From Kitasatospora indigofera (GTDB taxonomy: Bacteria; Actinomycetota; Actinomycetes; Streptomycetales; Streptomycetaceae), in assembly GCF_014655955.1 (NCBI RefSeq), contig NZ_BNBO01000016.1, positions 79,160 to 143,159 of the forward strand: a DNA stretch of 64,000 bases, in the 5' to 3' direction. This document shows positions 40,954 to 49,887 of the stretch, piece by piece. Made by a program: the position numbers and the translations under genes. Within the stretch, counting starts at the first letter, position 1. The number at the start of each line of letters is the position of its first letter. The notes under the pieces were generated by a model. The model made no database searches. It was not told the origin of the DNA and saw only the letters and a program-made list of their open reading frames with translations.

Positions 40954-41959
40954 AGTGCTTGCGGGCCCGGCTGGGCTGGACCCGGGTCGGCTCGCCGGCC
41001 ACCTTGGGGTGGTCCGGCGGGTACGGCAGCTCGCCCAGCCCCTCGTCCTTCGCCTGCCGCTCGTACAGCTCCAGCAGCGGCTCCAGCCCGAAGGCCTGGC
41101 CGTCCATCCCGGCCTGGAGGTCGCCGACCTCGGCGAACCGGGCCGGCACCGTCTTCAGGTCGAAGTCCTCGGGCGAGGCGTCGTCCAGCTCCTCCCAGCG
41201 CAACGGCGTGGAGGCGGTGGCGCCGGGGCGGGCGCGCAGCGAGTAGGCCGAGGCGATGGTGCGGTCGCGGGCCATCTGGTTGTAGTCGACGAAGATCTTC
41301 TCGCCGCGCTCCTCCTTCCACCAGGCGGTGGTGACCTGCCCGGGCATCCGCTGCTCCAGGGCCCGGCCGAGCGCGATCACGGCGTGCCGGCAGTCGGTGA
41401 AGGTCCAGCGCGGCTCCACCGGGACGTAGACGTGCAGGCCGCGCCCGCCGGAGGTCTTGGGCCAGCCCCGCATCCCGTACCCCTCCAGCAGTCCGCGCAG
41501 CTCGTGGGCGGCCCGGACGGCGTCGTGGAAGTCGGTGCCCGGCTGCGGGTCGAGGTCGATCCGCAGCTCGTCGGGGTGCTCGGTGTCGGCCCGGCGCACC
41601 GGCCAGGGGTGGAAGGTCAGGCAGCCCAGGTTGGCGGCCCACAGCACGGCGGCCGGCTCGGTCGGGCAGATCTCGTCCGCCGAACGGCCGCTGGGGAAGT
41701 TGATCGTCGCGGTCGGCAGCCAGTCGGGCAGGCCCTTGGGCGCCCGCTTCTGGTAGAAGAACTCGCCGTCCACCCCGTCCGGGAACCGCTGCAGCGTGGT
41801 CGGCCGTTCGCGCAGGCCCCGCAGCACCCCTTCGGCGACCGCCAGGTAGTACTGCGCCACGTCCAGCTTGGTGTACCCGCGCTCGGGGAAGTACACCTTG
41901 TCCGGGTTCGACAGCCGTACGGTGCGACCGGCGACGTCCAGCTCCACAGCTCCAGCCAT
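40952..41959 (-). CDS. ligD: LigD-type DNA polymerase/primase for non-homologous end joining
   Basis: The 335-residue protein is a stand-alone LigD polymerase domain (archaeo-eukaryotic primase fold). The catalytic metal motif is IDLDPQPG (D135, D137), SGGRGLHVYVPV is the conserved loop, and YNQMARDRTIASAYS is present near the active site. It fills and extends broken DNA ends with ribonucleotide preference. The ATP-dependent ligase that normally is fused to it is encoded divergently at 42051; no Ku gene is in the window. Confidence 0.9.
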   Translation of the reverse strand: MAGAVELDVAGRTVRLSNPDKVYFPERGYTKLDVAQYYLAVAEGVLRGLRERPTTLQRFPDGVDGEFFYQKRAPKGLPDWLPTATINFPSGRSADEICPTEPAAVLWAANLGCLTFHPWPVRRADTEHPDELRIDLDPQPGTDFHDAVRAAHELRGLLEGYGMRGWPKTSGGRGLHVYVPVEPRWTFTDCRHAVIALGRALEQRMPGQVTTAWWKEERGEKIFVDYNQMARDRTIASAYSLRARPGATASTPLRWEELDDASPEDFDLKTVPARFAEVGDLQAGMDGQAFGLEPLLELYERQAKDEGLGELPYPPDHPKVAGEPTRVQPSRARKH

Positions 41960-42050
41960 ACCGACCACGCTAGGCGGAGCGGCCGGGGTGCGCGCCCGGA
42001 GCGCGGCCGTCCCCGCGCGGACGGGGGCGGGCGGCGGCACCATCGGAGAC

Positions 42051-43112
42051 ATGGACCTGCCTGTGATGCCGCCGGTCGCGCCGATGCTCGCCAAGTCGGT
42101 GCCCGAGATCCCGCCGGGGATGCAGTACGAGGCCAAGTGGGACGGCTTCCGCGCGATCGTCTTCCGGGACGGTGACGAGGTGGAGATCGGCAGCCGCACG
42201 GGCAAGCCGCTGACCCGGTACTTCCCCGAGCTGGTGGCCGCCTTCCTGGACGCGCTGCCGCCGCGCTGCGTGGTGGACGGCGAGATCGTGATCGCCCGCG
42301 AGGGACGGCTGCGGTTCGAGGAGCTGCTGGAGCGGATCCACCCGGCCGCCTCCCGGGTGCGGACCCTCGCCGAGCGGACCCCGGCCTCCTTCGTCGGCTT
42401 CGACCTGCTGGCACTGGGGGACCGCTCGCTGCTGGACGAGCCGCTGTCGGAACGCCGTCCGGCCCTGGTGGAGGCGCTGCGGCCGGCCGCCGGCCCGGTC
42501 TTCACCGCCCCGGCCACCACCGACCGCGAGCTGGCCGGCACCTGGTTCGCCCAGTTCGAGGGGGCCGGACTGGACGGCGTGGTGGCCAAGCCGCTGGACC
42601 AGCCCTACCGGCCCGGCGACCGGACGATGTTCAAGGTCAAGCACGGGCGGACGGCCGACTGCGTGGTGGCGGGCTACCGCGAGCACAAGAGCGGTCCGGT
42701 GGTCGGCTCGCTGCTGCTCGGCCTGCACGACGCCGACGGGCGGCTGCAGCACGTGGGTGTCTGCGCCGCCTTCACCGCGGCCCGCCGCCGCGAGCTGGTC
42801 GAGGAGCTGGCCCCGCTGCGGACGGACGTCTCGGCCGGGCACCCCTGGGGCGCCTGGGCCGACGAGGAGGCCCAGGCGAGCGGGCGGCTGCCCGGCGCGC
42901 AGAGCCGCTGGACGGGCGGCAAGGACCTCTCCTGGGTGGCGCTGCGCCCGGAGCGGGTCTGCGAGGTGGCGTACGACCACATGGAGGGCACCCGGTTCCG
43001 GCACACCGCGCAGTTCCGCCGCTGGCGCCCGGACCGGACCCCGGAGAGCTGCACGTACGAGCAGTTGGAGGAGCCGGTCTCGTACGACCTGGCGCGGGTG
43101 CTGGGGACGTAG
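42051..43112 (+). CDS. ATP-dependent DNA ligase, LigD ligase-domain type
   Basis: The 353-residue enzyme has the nucleotidyl-transferase motif I EAKWDGFRAI with the adenylated lysine K29, motif III-like FVGFDLLAL, motif IV DGVVAK and motif V MFKVKHGRTADCVV, then an OB-fold domain. It seals double-strand breaks together with the polymerase encoded on the other side of a 91-base shared promoter region. The nominal longer frame is rejected because it runs through the promoter. Confidence 0.9.
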   Translation: MDLPVMPPVAPMLAKSVPEIPPGMQYEAKWDGFRAIVFRDGDEVEIGSRTGKPLTRYFPELVAAFLDALPPRCVVDGEIVIAREGRLRFEELLERIHPAASRVRTLAERTPASFVGFDLLALGDRSLLDEPLSERRPALVEALRPAAGPVFTAPATTDRELAGTWFAQFEGAGLDGVVAKPLDQPYRPGDRTMFKVKHGRTADCVVAGYREHKSGPVVGSLLLGLHDADGRLQHVGVCAAFTAARRRELVEELAPLRTDVSAGHPWGAWADEEAQASGRLPGAQSRWTGGKDLSWVALRPERVCEVAYDHMEGTRFRHTAQFRRWRPDRTPESCTYEQLEEPVSYDLARVLGT

Positions 43113-43150
43113 CGCGCCGGGCCCGCCGGGCGGCCCGGTCGCGGACTCCC

Positions 43151-43197
43151 GCGGGCGGCCCCCGGCGCGACGACGCCTCCGTCCGGGGGCCGCCCGC
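43151..43197. terminator. Bidirectional terminator between the DNA ligase and GH43 genes
   Basis: A perfect 15-bp stem (GCGGGCGGCCCCCGG and complement) with a 17-nt loop lies between two converging genes. Confidence 0.75.
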
Positions 43198-43237
43198 AGG
43201 GGACGGCCACCGGACGGAGGGGCTGCTCCGGGCGGGA

Positions 43238-45628
43238 TCAGCCGGCGTAGGTCCGCAGGTACTCGAACCGGGCGGTGGCGCCGGACTTGTTCATCGAGAC
43301 CAGGCCGATCTTCAGCGCGCCCCCGACCGGCAGGGTCCAGACACCGGCGTACGACCAGGTGACGCCGTCGCGACTGGTGACGGCCCGCACCTCGTGCTCG
43401 TTGTGCGCGGTGTCGGTGTGGTGGACCAGCCGCAGCCAGAGGGTGTCGGCGGCGGGCCCGCCGAACATCGGGGCGTTGGCGACGGCGGTCGGCGGGGTGG
43501 TGGTCGGACGCTCGCCCTCCTTGCCGAACTCGGTGACCTGCAGCAGGGCGCCGTTGCCGTTGTTCAGCGGCAGCACGGAGTGGACGAGCTTGAACCACCG
43601 GTCGTCGTTCTCGTACAGCACCAGGCCGGCCTGCTGCGCGCTCTGCCCCGGCGCGAAGAGCATCTTCGTCTCGACGGTGAAGTCGCCCGAGGGCGCCGGG
43701 CGTTGCAGGACCGAGGCGGTGTTGGTGCCCAGGTAGAGCTCGGCGTCCTGGGTGGGCCAGCTGAGGGAGCCGGAGCCGGCCGTGACACCGGCGGCCGGGC
43801 CGCGGACCCAGCTCCATGGGGAGCCCGCGGTCGTGCCGGGCACCGTCGTGGTGTCGAACTCGTCGCTGTACGCGGGCAACAGGGCGCCGGGCGTCGGGTC
43901 GGCGACCCGCGTGGTGACGGGGGTGTACAGCGCGGTGGCGGTGACGTTGTCGCCGCCCGCGCCGGCGCCCTTGGCGGACAGGCCGACCGAGCCGCCGTGG
44001 GCCGCGCCGGTGGGGAGCGTCCGGGCCTGGACGGCGACCGGGTCGTGGAGGCGGTCGTGGGTGACCTCCACCGTCAGTGCGGTGCCGCGGAGTTCGGCCG
44101 TGACGCTGTGCCAGGTGTTCCAGGTGAAGCCGCTCGGCAGGGCGGTGACCTGCTCACCCGAGGAGACACCGCCGACGAACGCCTCGGTGACGAGGGCGTT
44201 GCGCGCGCGGTCGATCCAGGCGGTGACCCGGTCGCCGGGCCCGGTGTACGCGAGGGTCAGGCCCGCGGCGCCGCCGGCGGCGGTGACCCGCAGGTCCGCC
44301 TCGGCGCGGACGTCCGCCGGTGCGGTCGCGTTGCTGACCAGGTGGGCGGCGGCGGTACCGCTGTCGGTGTGCACGGCGTAGCCGCCGGAGTCGGTCAGGG
44401 CGGGGGTGGACCAGCCGCCCGTCCCGGCGCCTTCGGCGTGCCAGCCGTTCAGTGTCGCGTCGTTGAAGGTGCCGCCGGCCGACCAGCCGGTGACGGGCGC
44501 GGTCTGCGCGGTGTCGGACGGCCCGGCGCCCGCCCGGACGACCGGCCAGCCGTCGATCCAGTCGAGCCGGTCGACCAGCAGCGGGCGCCGGCTCAGCTTG
44601 AGGCTGCCGCCCGCGGCGGGGGCGAGATCGGGGGCGTCGGACGGGATGCCGTGGTAGACCAGCCAGTCCTGTCCGGCGAGGTCGGTCTGGACGGCGTTGT
44701 GGCCGGGGCCGATCCAGCGGTTCCCGTTGGCGCCGACGACGAAACCGGCCTTGCTGGTCAGGGCGCCCAGGTCGGTGCCCTGGTCGTCGGTGAACGGGCC
44801 GAGCGGGCTGGTGGCCCGGCCGGCCTTCACCTGGTAGCCGCTGAACGCGCCGTCGCAGCAGCCCGCGTCGGAGTAGAACAGGTAGTAGAAGGCGCCGCGG
44901 TGGACGACGAAGCCGCCCTCCATCCGCCGGCCGCGGGCGACCTGGGTGACGGTGCCCTGGGTGCGGGTGCGGTCGGGGCTGAGCCGGGCGACGCAGATGG
45001 TGTCGTAACTGCCCCAGTAGAGGTAGGGGGTTCCGTCGGTGTCGGTGAACTGCGACTGGTCGATGTTGCCGCTGGGGCAGCCGCTCGGGGAGGGCAGGAC
45101 GGCGCCGCCGTCGGTCCACGGGCCGGTGGGGGTCGGGGCGGTGGCGATGGCCACGGTGTTCCTGCCGGGCACCGAGTAGTACAGGCTGTAGTGGCCGTCG
45201 AAGTACCGGATGTCGGGGGCCCAGAGGCGTGAGCCGCCCTGCCAGGCGGGCTGGGTGGCCGGCGTGAAGACCTCACCGGCGTAGTCCCAGTGCACCAGGT
45301 CGGCGGAGCGCAGGATCGGCAGGATGCGCTCGCCGTCCTCGCCCTTGCTCTGGAGCACGGGGTTCTGGGTGCCGTAGGCGTACCAGTAGCCGTCCTTGCC
45401 GCGGATCGAGGTCGGGTCGGGGAAGGTGTCGACGGTACCGGTGCTCACCGGGTTGGTGTAGGTCGCGGCCTGGGCGCCCGGGGCCCGGACGGTGGCGGCC
45501 TCCTGGACCGGCGCGGTGTCCGCGCCGTGCGCGGCCGGCAGGGTGCCCGCGGCCAGGCCGAAGGCGAGCGCACAGGCGCCGGCCAGCCGGAACAGCCGCT
45601 CTCTGCCGGTGCGTTGCGTGCGTGTCAT
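43238..45628 (-). CDS. Secreted GH43 glycosidase with C-terminal jelly-roll (DUF1349-like) domains
   Basis: The 796-residue protein has a signal peptide (MTRTQRTGRERLFRLAGACALAFG..., cleavage near AHGAD). The GH43 five-bladed propeller spans about residues 55-375, with the base Asp in FPDPTSI, the pKa modulator Asp in GNIDQSQ, and the acid Glu in RRMEGGFVV. Two concanavalin-like beta-sandwich modules follow (about 390-590 and 600-796), the last with SDEFDTTT and KLVHSVLP as in DUF1349. It should release arabinose- or xylose-type units from a polymer outside the cell. ATG overlaps the sulfatase stop by 4 nt, making it the last gene of the operon from 51177. Confidence 0.88.
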   Translation of the reverse strand: MTRTQRTGRERLFRLAGACALAFGLAAGTLPAAHGADTAPVQEAATVRAPGAQAATYTNPVSTGTVDTFPDPTSIRGKDGYWYAYGTQNPVLQSKGEDGERILPILRSADLVHWDYAGEVFTPATQPAWQGGSRLWAPDIRYFDGHYSLYYSVPGRNTVAIATAPTPTGPWTDGGAVLPSPSGCPSGNIDQSQFTDTDGTPYLYWGSYDTICVARLSPDRTRTQGTVTQVARGRRMEGGFVVHRGAFYYLFYSDAGCCDGAFSGYQVKAGRATSPLGPFTDDQGTDLGALTSKAGFVVGANGNRWIGPGHNAVQTDLAGQDWLVYHGIPSDAPDLAPAAGGSLKLSRRPLLVDRLDWIDGWPVVRAGAGPSDTAQTAPVTGWSAGGTFNDATLNGWHAEGAGTGGWSTPALTDSGGYAVHTDSGTAAAHLVSNATAPADVRAEADLRVTAAGGAAGLTLAYTGPGDRVTAWIDRARNALVTEAFVGGVSSGEQVTALPSGFTWNTWHSVTAELRGTALTVEVTHDRLHDPVAVQARTLPTGAAHGGSVGLSAKGAGAGGDNVTATALYTPVTTRVADPTPGALLPAYSDEFDTTTVPGTTAGSPWSWVRGPAAGVTAGSGSLSWPTQDAELYLGTNTASVLQRPAPSGDFTVETKMLFAPGQSAQQAGLVLYENDDRWFKLVHSVLPLNNGNGALLQVTEFGKEGERPTTTPPTAVANAPMFGGPAADTLWLRLVHHTDTAHNEHEVRAVTSRDGVTWSYAGVWTLPVGGALKIGLVSMNKSGATARFEYLRTYAG

Positions 45629-47148
45629 GCCGTCTCCCTGGTGGGTGCTGCGGTAGGTGTGCCCGCGCCGCCGCGGGCGGTGGCGTCGGTGTCGTCGGGC
45701 TCGAAAGCACTGAGGGTGGGGTCGTGGTCCAGTGCGCCGACCTCGTACATCGGCGCCATCCAGTGATGGAAGTTGTCGCCGCGCTCGCGCAGCAGGTCGT
45801 ACAGCCGCCGGGTGAGGCGGGCGCGGACGTCCGCGTACGCCGGGTCCCCGTGGCGGTTGGTGAGTTCGTGCGGGTCCCGGCCGAGGTCGTACAGCTCGTT
45901 GACCGACTCGGGGTTGACGATGAGCTTGTACCGGTCGTCGCGGATCATCCGCTGCGGGTAAGGGAAGTGATGGCCGTGGAACTCGGCGACCAACTCCGGT
46001 GGCCAGTCGGGCTGTTCGCCGCGGATCAGCGGCAGCAGGCTGCGGCTGTCGACGGCGGGGGAGGGGTCGGCGCCGGCCAGTTCGAGGATGGTCGCGGTGC
46101 AGTCGGTGAGCGAGACCAGCTCGTCGCGGACCTGCGGCGGCGCGCCCGGCACCCGGACGATGCCGGGGATCCGGTAGATGTCCTCGTACATCGCCGGGCC
46201 CTTGTCGTGCAGCCGGTGGGCGCCGGTGAACTCCCCGTGGTCGGCGGTGAAGAACACCGACGTGCCGCCGGTCAGGCCGAGTTCGTCCAGCCGGGTGAGG
46301 ATGCGTCCGATCTGCTGGTCGATCAGGGTCACGTACCCCCAGTACACCGCGATCAGCTTGCGGCTGGTCTCCTCCGTCAGGGTGTCGTACGTCCAGTGGT
46401 CGCAGTAGTTCCGCTGGACGGGCGGCTTGCCCTCGAAGGTCTCCGCGACGGACGCGGGGAGTTCGACCAGCGCCGGGTCGTACATGTCGTAGTAGGCGTC
46501 GGGCAGCAGGTACGGCAGGTGCGGGCCGAAGAAGTGGGTGGCGAGGAAGAACGGCCGGCCGTCCGCCGCGTACCGCTCCAACTGCTCGATCGCGCGGGTC
46601 GCGAGGTAGTGCTCGAAGGTCGCCTCGGCGGGCTGGTGGAGGCGGGCCGCGAGCAGGTTGCCGGGGTTGCCGTTGGGGGTGGTGCCGCGGACCGGCTCGG
46701 AGATCCGGTACGGCGGCAGGCCGCGTTCGGCGAGGTAGGCCAGGTAGTCCGGGTGGTCGACGGGGTTGTGCCAGCCGGGCAGGTCGGGGCCCTCGAACCC
46801 GTAGGAGGCGGCGTTGCGTTCGGTGCCGCCGTGCCACTTGCCGATCAGCCCGAGCTGGTAGTCGCGAGCCTTCAGCGCCTGGGGGAAGGTGAAGACGTCC
46901 TCCCGGAGGTCCTCCAGGTAGCCGACGTTGCGCTCCTGGTTGGCCAGCAGCCGGTGCCGGAACGGGTTCTGCCCGGTGAGCAGGCTGGCGCGGGCCGGGG
47001 TGCAGATCGCGGTCGGGGTGTAGAAGCGGTCGAAGCGGGTGCCGGTCGCCGCCAGCCGGTCCAGGTGGGGGGTCGCCACGTGCGGATTGCCGTAGGCGCC
47101 GAGGGTGTCGACCCGGTGCTGGTCGGTCATCAGGAACAGCAGGTTCAC
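45625..47148 (-). CDS. Sulfatase (formylglycine type), cytoplasmic
   Basis: The 507-residue enzyme belongs to the type I sulfatases. Cys49 in ICTPARASLLTG is the CxPxR site converted to formylglycine, D9 begins the metal site (MTDQHR), the metal-binding ADHGEF follows at about residue 300, and GKWHGG is the second signature. No signal peptide is visible, so the substrate must be imported. It removes sulfate from a sugar or small ester, yielding sulfate and the free sugar. The GTG overlaps the stop of the binding-protein gene. No formylglycine-generating enzyme is in the window. Confidence 0.9.
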   Translation of the reverse strand: MNLLFLMTDQHRVDTLGAYGNPHVATPHLDRLAATGTRFDRFYTPTAICTPARASLLTGQNPFRHRLLANQERNVGYLEDLREDVFTFPQALKARDYQLGLIGKWHGGTERNAASYGFEGPDLPGWHNPVDHPDYLAYLAERGLPPYRISEPVRGTTPNGNPGNLLAARLHQPAEATFEHYLATRAIEQLERYAADGRPFFLATHFFGPHLPYLLPDAYYDMYDPALVELPASVAETFEGKPPVQRNYCDHWTYDTLTEETSRKLIAVYWGYVTLIDQQIGRILTRLDELGLTGGTSVFFTADHGEFTGAHRLHDKGPAMYEDIYRIPGIVRVPGAPPQVRDELVSLTDCTATILELAGADPSPAVDSRSLLPLIRGEQPDWPPELVAEFHGHHFPYPQRMIRDDRYKLIVNPESVNELYDLGRDPHELTNRHGDPAYADVRARLTRRLYDLLRERGDNFHHWMAPMYEVGALDHDPTLSAFEPDDTDATARGGAGTPTAAPTRETA

Positions 47149-48137
47149 TTCGCGGCGGCCTTCACATAGGCGTCGCCGGCGTAGAAGTCGGCCGGGTCCG
47201 GGGAGGTCTTGAGCTGGCCGGTGGAGACGAAGAAGTCGCCGAGGCCCTTGAACCAGCCGTTCACCGTGCCGTCCTCGGTCTTGGCGACCAGGTCGGCGGT
47301 GGTCATGGTCCGCACGTTGGCCGCGTCGGCCTTCACCTTCGCCGGTTCGAGCTTGAGCAGGGCGGCGGCCTCCTCGACGGCTTCGTCCGGGTGGGCGGCG
47401 CGCCAGTCGTTGGCCTCCTGGAGCAGCTTGACGACCTTGCCGGACAGCGCGGCGTCCGTCTTCGTGCCGGAGACGAACGCGGTGGGGAACGCGCGGTCGG
47501 TGAAGTTCTTCGTGCTGGCGACCTCCACCAGGTCCGGCTTCCTGGCCTTGATGGTGTCGATCAGCGGGTACCAGATGCCGGCGGCGTCGATCTGCCCCGA
47601 CACGAACGCGGAGACCACGGTGGACGGATCCATCGGCACCTTCTGGACGTCCTGCGGGGACAGTCCGGCCTGCTGGAGCGCCAGGTTGAGGACCATCTCG
47701 CCGGAGGTCCCGGCCGGGACGCCGACCTTCTTGCCCTTGAGGTCCTGCACGGAGCCGATGCCGGGCTGGGCGATCACCCGGTCCGCGTAGGCCAGCGTGT
47801 TGACCGCGACGATTCTCGCCTTGCCGGAGGCGGGCAGCCAGACCGCGCCGGGGCCGATGTAGCCGAAGTCGAGGTCGCCGGCGCCGAGCGCCGTGATCTG
47901 CAGCGGGCCGTTGGTGAAGACTTTCAGCTCCGGGGCGAGGCCGTACTTCTTCCACAGGCCCTGCTTGTCCGCGACGGCCAGCAGGCTGGCGCCGTTGTAG
48001 TCGCTGATGTAGCCGAACCGCACCTTGGTGGTGCCGCCGGCCGCGTCCTGCACGGAGCCGGAGGAGCAGGCGGTCGCGCAGAGTGACAGGACGGTCACGG
48101 CCGAGGCGGTGAAAAGGGCGCGACGGAGTATCGGCAT
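47145..48137 (-). CDS. ABC substrate-binding lipoprotein, SsuA/TauA/nitrate type
   Basis: The 330-residue protein has a lipoprotein signal with Cys24 (ATACSSG) and the NMT1/SsuA fold with VRFGYISDYNGASLLAVADKQGLW. Family members bind alkylsulfonates, taurine, nitrate or thiamine precursors. In this operon, followed by a sulfatase, the ligand is more likely a sulfated small molecule or glycan fragment. It starts 85 nt after the ATPase gene stop, the largest gap in the operon, possibly with its own ribosome site. Confidence 0.88.
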   Translation of the reverse strand: MPILRRALFTASAVTVLSLCATACSSGSVQDAAGGTTKVRFGYISDYNGASLLAVADKQGLWKKYGLAPELKVFTNGPLQITALGAGDLDFGYIGPGAVWLPASGKARIVAVNTLAYADRVIAQPGIGSVQDLKGKKVGVPAGTSGEMVLNLALQQAGLSPQDVQKVPMDPSTVVSAFVSGQIDAAGIWYPLIDTIKARKPDLVEVASTKNFTDRAFPTAFVSGTKTDAALSGKVVKLLQEANDWRAAHPDEAVEEAAALLKLEPAKVKADAANVRTMTTADLVAKTEDGTVNGWFKGLGDFFVSTGQLKTSPDPADFYAGDAYVKAAAK

Positions 48138-48222
48138 GGCGTGGGATTCCTTGTCGGGGAGAGGAGTTGCCGGAACGGGGGCGGAGTCGCCGGAACGGGT
48201 GTGGATCAGGGGGTGGCGGGGG

Positions 48223-49068
48223 TCAGGTCGCTCGGGTGGCCGGGGTGGCCGGGGGCTGGTGGTAGACGGCGTGCCAGACCTCGTTGCGGATCCGGCCGAA
48301 GTCCGCGGAGAGCCGGATCTCCTCGGTGCGCGGGTAGGGCAGGTCGACGTCCACGATCCGGTCGATCCGGCCCGGCCGGGCGGCCATCACCACGACCCGC
48401 CGGGCGAGGTACACGGCCTCGTCCACGTCGTGCGTGATGAACAGGACGGTGCGCCGCTCCCGGCTCCAGGTGTCCAGCAGCTGGTTCTGCAGCTGGACCC
48501 TCGTCAGCGCGTCGAGCGCGCCGAACGGTTCGTCCATCAGCAGCACCTGCGGGTCGACGGCGTAGGCGCGGGCGATCGCGCAGCGCTGCCGCATGCCGCC
48601 GGACAGCGTCTTGGGGAGGGCGTCCGCGAAGTCGGTCAGGCCCACCAGGTCGATGGCGTACTGCGCCCGGCGACGGCGCTCCGCGGCGGGGACCGCCGCG
48701 AGCCGCAGGCCGAACTCGACGTTGCGGCGGACGGTCAGCCACGGGAAGAGCGCGTACTGCTGGAAGATCACCCCGCGGTCCGGGCCCGGCCCGGTGACCG
48801 GCACGCCGTCCAGCAGCACCCGGCCGGAGGTCGGCTCGACCAGCCCGGCGGCCATCCCGAGCAGCGTGCTCTTGCCGCAGCCGGACGGGCCGACGACGGT
48901 GACGAACTCACCGTCCGCGATGTCGAGGGAGACGTTGCCGAGGGCGGTGAACAGGCCGTCCCCGACCGGGTAGGTCCGGCCGACGGCCCGGAAGGACAGC
49001 TTGCTGGTGCTGCTGGTGCTGCTGGTGGTGCTGGTGGGATCGGTGGGGTTGCTCTGCGCGGTGCTCAT
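48223..49068 (-). CDS. ABC transporter ATPase, SsuB/TauB type
   Basis: The 281-residue protein is a single ABC ATPase with Walker A GPSGCGKST, signature LSGGMRQR and Walker B LLMDEPFGALD, the last typical of sulfonate/nitrate importers. An N-terminal Ser/Thr-rich leader (TSTTSSTSSTS) is coded by a short CTGCTGGTG-type repeat at about 49000-49035. It powers the permease at 49065 and the SBP at 47145. ATG overlaps the permease stop. Confidence 0.9.
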   Translation of the reverse strand: MSTAQSNPTDPTSTTSSTSSTSKLSFRAVGRTYPVGDGLFTALGNVSLDIADGEFVTVVGPSGCGKSTLLGMAAGLVEPTSGRVLLDGVPVTGPGPDRGVIFQQYALFPWLTVRRNVEFGLRLAAVPAAERRRRAQYAIDLVGLTDFADALPKTLSGGMRQRCAIARAYAVDPQVLLMDEPFGALDALTRVQLQNQLLDTWSRERRTVLFITHDVDEAVYLARRVVVMAARPGRIDRIVDVDLPYPRTEEIRLSADFGRIRNEVWHAVYHQPPATPATRAT

Positions 49069-49862
49069 CGGCGCTCCTGCCATCGGGTGAGGCGCCGCTC
49101 CGCGAGCTGGAGCAGGCGGTCCATCGCCAGGCCGAGCACGCCGATCGTGATCAGCCCCACGAAGATCGTCGGGAGGTCGTAGTAGAGCTGCGCCTGCTGC
49201 ATCCGGAAGCCCAGCCCCTCCTGGGCGGCGATCAGCTCGGCGGCGACCAGGGTGCCCCAGGCCGAGCCCAGCCCGATCCGCATGCCGACCAGGATGAACG
49301 GCGCCGCCGCCGGGATCACCACCCGGAGGAAGATCGCGCGGTCGCCCGCGCCCAGCACCCGGGCCGCGTCGACCAGCGTCACGTCCACGTCGACCACGCC
49401 CTGGAAGGCCGCCACCACGCTCGACAGGAACGCCGCGAGGAAGATCACGAAGACCTTGGGCACCTCGCCGATGCCCATCAGCACGATCGCCAGTGGGATC
49501 AGCGCCAGCGGCGGGATCGTCCGGAAGAACTGCACGTACGGCTCCAGCAGGGCCCGCGCCGTCGGGTACCAGCCCATCAGGAACCCGACCGGTACGGCGG
49601 TCAGGGTGCCCAGCGCGAACCCGGTCAGCACCCGCCGCAGGCTCGCCAGGGTGTCGTCGAGCAGGGTGCCGTCGGCGAGCAGCTCACCGGCCCGGCCGGC
49701 GACCTCGGCCGGTCCCGGCAGGCCCTGCAGCCCGGTGCCGGCGAGCAGCGCCCAGCCGGCCAGGCCGGCGGCGACGGCGGCGAGATTGAGGGCGAGGGTC
49801 CGGGCCAGGCGGCGCGCGGCCGGGCGCGCGGGCCGGGCCGGGCCGGTCGTCACGGCTGCCAT
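49065..49862 (-). CDS. ABC transporter permease, SsuC/TauC type
   Basis: The 265-residue membrane protein has about six helices and the EAA loop VTLVDAARVLGAGDRAIFLRVVIPAAAPFILVG, close to sulfonate and nitrate permeases. It is the channel of the importer. The ATG follows GAGGCGGCG. It lies 25 nt after the ROK regulator gene, with which it is probably cotranscribed. Confidence 0.9.
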   Translation of the reverse strand: MAAVTTGPARPARPAARRLARTLALNLAAVAAGLAGWALLAGTGLQGLPGPAEVAGRAGELLADGTLLDDTLASLRRVLTGFALGTLTAVPVGFLMGWYPTARALLEPYVQFFRTIPPLALIPLAIVLMGIGEVPKVFVIFLAAFLSSVVAAFQGVVDVDVTLVDAARVLGAGDRAIFLRVVIPAAAPFILVGMRIGLGSAWGTLVAAELIAAQEGLGFRMQQAQLYYDLPTIFVGLITIGVLGLAMDRLLQLAERRLTRWQERR

Positions 49863-49887
49863 CGCCGCCGCCTCGGGTCGGTTCGGG

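Noticed and set aside
41868..42050. An upstream start of the DNA ligase at 41868
   Set aside because: It would overlap the start of the divergent polymerase gene and adds a non-homologous leader.
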